Shown piece by piece: positions 8,196 through 9,320 of a stretch of DNA of 9,320 nucleotides. This DNA comes from an uncultured Gemmatimonadota bacterium (GTDB lineage Bacteria > Gemmatimonadota > Gemmatimonadetes > Gemmatimonadales > GWC2-71-9), in contig CAJVYZ010000073.1 of NCBI GenBank assembly GCA_913009915.1, forward strand, positions 1 through 9,320, in the 5' to 3' direction. Each line of letters starts with the position of its first letter. Position 1 is the stretch's first letter. Below the pieces are notes generated by a model. It did not search any database. It was not told the origin of the DNA and worked only from the letters and a program-made list of their open reading frames with translations. A program made the translations under genes and the position numbers.

Positions 8196-8591
8196 TTATT
8201 GCAACGCCTCCAGGATGGCACACTCCGAGGTAGGCATACCATCGTCGCACGCCTCGGTCAAGCGGGTGAGCTGTTGCCGGATGCCGTCCAGCGACCGGAT
8301 CTTCTCTTCGATGAGGGCAATCTTGTCCAACGCGTAGGCCTTCACCGAGGCGCAGTTCTGCGCCGGCTCTACCTTGAGCTCGAGCAGCCCGCTGATCTCC
8401 TCCAAAGTAAAGCCCAGGTCCTTGGCCCGCCGGATGAAACGGATTCGCTTGATCGTCTCTTCGGGGTACACCCGAAACCCCTTGGCCGGGGTGGGCGGTT
8501 CCTGGATCAGACCCCGGCGTTGGTAGAATCTGACGGTTTCGACCCCGACGCCAGACCGCTGGGCGACCAGGCCGATGGTGTTTGCTGCCAT
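8196..8591 (-). CDS. merR: Mercury-responsive MerR transcriptional regulator
   Basis: A 131-aa MerR-family activator/repressor: N-terminal winged helix (TIGLVAQRSGVGVETVRFYQ, then RRGLI), a second DNA-binding part (GFRVYPEETIKRIRFI), a long dimerisation helix and a C-terminal metal loop. Cysteines fall at 80, 115 and 124; their spacing (35 and 9) is exactly that of Cys82, Cys117 and Cys126 of Tn501 MerR, which hold Hg(II) across the dimer. The ending ILEALQ also parallels LIASLQ of MerR. This sets it apart from CueR, ZntR or SoxR. The start is the ATG at 8591, since AAGGAG lies 6 nt upstream; the in-frame ATG at 8597 directly abuts that site. The gene heads the merR-merB pair and sits just downstream of its own operator, so it is probably autoregulated: repressing without mercury and activating with it. 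Confidence 0.92.
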   Translation of the reverse strand: MAANTIGLVAQRSGVGVETVRFYQRRGLIQEPPTPAKGFRVYPEETIKRIRFIRRAKDLGFTLEEISGLLELKVEPAQNCASVKAYALDKIALIEEKIRSLDGIRQQLTRLTEACDDGMPTSECAILEALQ

Positions 8592-8597
8592 GGGCAT

Positions 8598-8603
8598 CTC
8601 CTT
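8598..8603 (-). promoter_or_regulatory. Shine-Dalgarno of merR
   Basis: AAGGAG on the minus strand, 6 nt before the ATG at 8591 and directly against the ATG at 8597. It decides the start in favour of the former. Confidence 0.8.
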
Positions 8604-8614
8604 GGTCTGGCCGG

Positions 8615-8646
8615 AGTATACACTCTGTACATTAGTACGGAGTCAA
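8615..8646 (-). promoter_or_regulatory. MerR-type promoter and operator of merRB
   Basis: On the minus strand a -35 box TTGACT (8646-8641) and a -10 box TATACT (8620-8615) are 20 bases apart. Between and overlapping them is a dyad, CTCCGTAC and GTACAGAG around TAAT (8642-8623), with one mismatch between the 8-base arms. The -35 and first arm are the same as in the Tn501 merT promoter as I recall it (TTGACTCCGTAC). A long spacer with a centred dyad is the hallmark of MerR-family promoters, where bound activator untwists the DNA. Transcription should start near 8608, leaving a leader of only about 17 bases before merR. Confidence 0.9.
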
Positions 8647-8677
8647 TGGGCTGGCAAATGCCTGGCGGGCCCGGGAA

Positions 8678-8784
8678 GGCGGTCAGGCGGTCAGGCGGTC
8701 GGGCGGTCAGGCGGTCAGGCGGTCAGGCGGTCGGACGGTCAGGCGGTCTGGCGGTCAGAGCGGTCAGAGCGGTCAGAAACGGTA
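8678..8784. repeat. 8-bp tandem repeat array (GGCGGTCA)
   Basis: Ten contiguous 8-bp units with consensus GGCGGTCA (8678-8757; a few carry G or T at the last base, one has A at the second) are followed by two 9-bp GAGCGGTCA units (8758-8775) and a decayed GAAACGGTA (8776-8784). The array lies about 30 bases upstream of the merR -35 box, in the gap between merR and the divergent outer-membrane gene. Confidence 0.92.
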
Positions 8785-9071
8785 GGACGGATGGGTGACT
8801 GCTCGTGCCACCCATGCTTGGTAGGATCGGTAGAGGGCCCTCGCGGGCGTGCCGGACGGAGAGCAGCGGGTCGGGCTGTGTGAGGGCTTCGTGGCAATAT
8901 GCCGTGGCGAGGTGCCGTTACATTGTGGAATGACGGCGGATAACCACGCCGTTGGGGGGGCTATCGGTTAACTTGTGATAGGTACTGGACTTGCAACCAA
9001 GGCACCGGACGTATCGTCCTAGAACAGGACGTAGGCGTCATCGTTTTCATTTCTTTCAATGGAGCACCGCA
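8785..9071. other. Intergenic region upstream of the outer-membrane gene
   Basis: No credible gene is seen. It holds a 7-bp hairpin (ATGGGTG at 8791-8797, CACCCAT at 8809-8815), a 10-bp palindrome GAGGGCCCTC (8833-8842) and a seven-G run near 8953-8960. The promoter of the downstream gene must be here, but no -35/-10 pair is convincing. Confidence 0.5.
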
Positions 9072-9267
9072 ATGCGTCGTATTCTGTTATCGACCGGATT
9101 GATCCTCGCCGCCACGCTGGCACCGCTTTCGGCTGGCCACGCGCAGCTGACGTTTGGTGGTTTCGCCGGCGTCAACTTCGCCAACCTCGACGTCACCAAC
9201 CTGAGCCTGGACGAGGCCACCAGCAGCCGCACCGGCGGCATGTTTGGTGGCTATATCGGAACACACA
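9072..9267 (+). CDS. Outer-membrane beta-barrel (porin-like) protein, N-terminal fragment
   Basis: The ATG at 9072 has GGAG 7 nt upstream and opens a clear signal peptide: MRR, a hydrophobic core (ILLSTGLILAATLAPLS) and a likely cut after AGHA. The mature start, QLTFGGFAGVNFANLD, with alternating small/aromatic residues and a 'GVNFANL' strand, is typical of small outer-membrane beta-barrels of the PorT/OmpA-like 'porin family' type. A second strand, RTGGMFGGYIGTH, follows. Only 65 codons are genomic; His65 is the last real residue and the rest of the frame (IGRAHV, stop) is adapter. It runs divergently from merR. No substrate or role can be assigned. Earlier in-frame starts, such as TTG at 8991, would add a basic non-signal stretch and are rejected. 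Confidence 0.7.
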
Positions 9268-9320
9268 AGATCGGAAGAGCACACGTCTGAACTCCAGTCA
9301 CACTGATATATCTCGTATGC
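9268..9320 (+). other. TruSeq indexed adapter (artefact)
   Basis: From 9268 the sequence is AGATCGGAAGAGC, then the rest of the TruSeq indexed adapter through CCAGTCAC at 9301. An index ACTGAT plus AT follows at 9302-9309, then ATCTCGTATGC to the contig end. From memory this index is TruSeq index 25. The genomic insert ends at 9267. The adapter adds the tail IGRAHV and a stop to the plus-strand ORF it cuts; that tail is not real protein. Confidence 0.97.

Noticed and set aside
8191..8250. merB start at GTG 8250, overlapping merR
   Set aside because: It would add 20 residues beyond the family's normal N-terminus. ATG at 8190 follows the merR stop closely. The GTG start cannot be fully excluded because the Shine-Dalgarno spacing for the ATG is poor.
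8678..8784. CRISPR-like array
   Set aside because: Units are contiguous 8-9 bp repeats without spacers, and no cas genes are present.
8833..8842. Palindrome GAGGGCCCTC as a regulatory site
   Set aside because: A single short GC palindrome with no promoter nearby; chance is likely in this composition.
8157..8883. Plus-strand frames rich in Gly, Arg, Ser and Val repeats
   Set aside because: They are the tandem 8-bp array read in translation, plus the antisense of merR. There is no gene context.

Overview
This is a 9.3 kb high-GC contig, probably from an environmental assembly, with Illumina library sequence still attached at both ends. Positions 1-118 are sequencing-derived: about 50 bases of unexplained sequence, a ten-T run, then the full P5/universal adapter. 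Positions 9268-9320 are an indexed TruSeq adapter. Only about 119-9267 is biological, so the first and last genes are cut by the adapters and the amino acids read through the adapters are artefacts.

The gene style suggests Gemmatimonadota or a similar high-GC Gram-negative phylum. The signs are a Ser/Thr kinase followed by a membrane helix, a TolB-like domain and TPRs, a lipoprotein with a lipobox, and an outer-membrane beta-barrel of the porin-like type. This placement is inference; there is no rRNA or phylogenetic marker in the window.

Layout, left to right: (1) a minus-strand gene for a secreted protein joining N-terminal TPR repeats to a clan GH-A type glycoside-hydrolase barrel and a beta-rich C-terminal region, with its 3' end lost at the adapter; (2) a non-coding gap with a mosaic of 7-bp repeats and a strong hairpin; (3) a minus-strand lipoprotein with a C-terminal galactose-binding-like (jelly-roll) domain; (4) a 0.4 kb gap with a terminator and a short stretch resembling the kinase C-terminus; (5) a large minus-strand transmembrane Ser/Thr protein kinase; (6) a compact minus-strand merR-merB pair with a recognisable MerR operator/promoter; (7) a 0.48 kb gap carrying an 8-bp tandem repeat array; (8) the first 65 codons of a plus-strand outer-membrane beta-barrel protein, cut by the right adapter.

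The clearest functional unit is merR-merB. The regulator keeps the three mercury-binding cysteines with the spacing of Tn501 MerR. The promoter has a near-perfect dyad between TTGACT and TATACT. The enzyme keeps the Cys/Asp/Cys catalytic set of organomercurial lyase. The operator lies in front of merR itself, so the pair should be self-regulated and induced by Hg(II) released by the lyase. No mercuric reductase or mercury transporter is visible. The other genes (kinase, lipoprotein, glycosidase) look like separate transcription units with no evident link to mercury.
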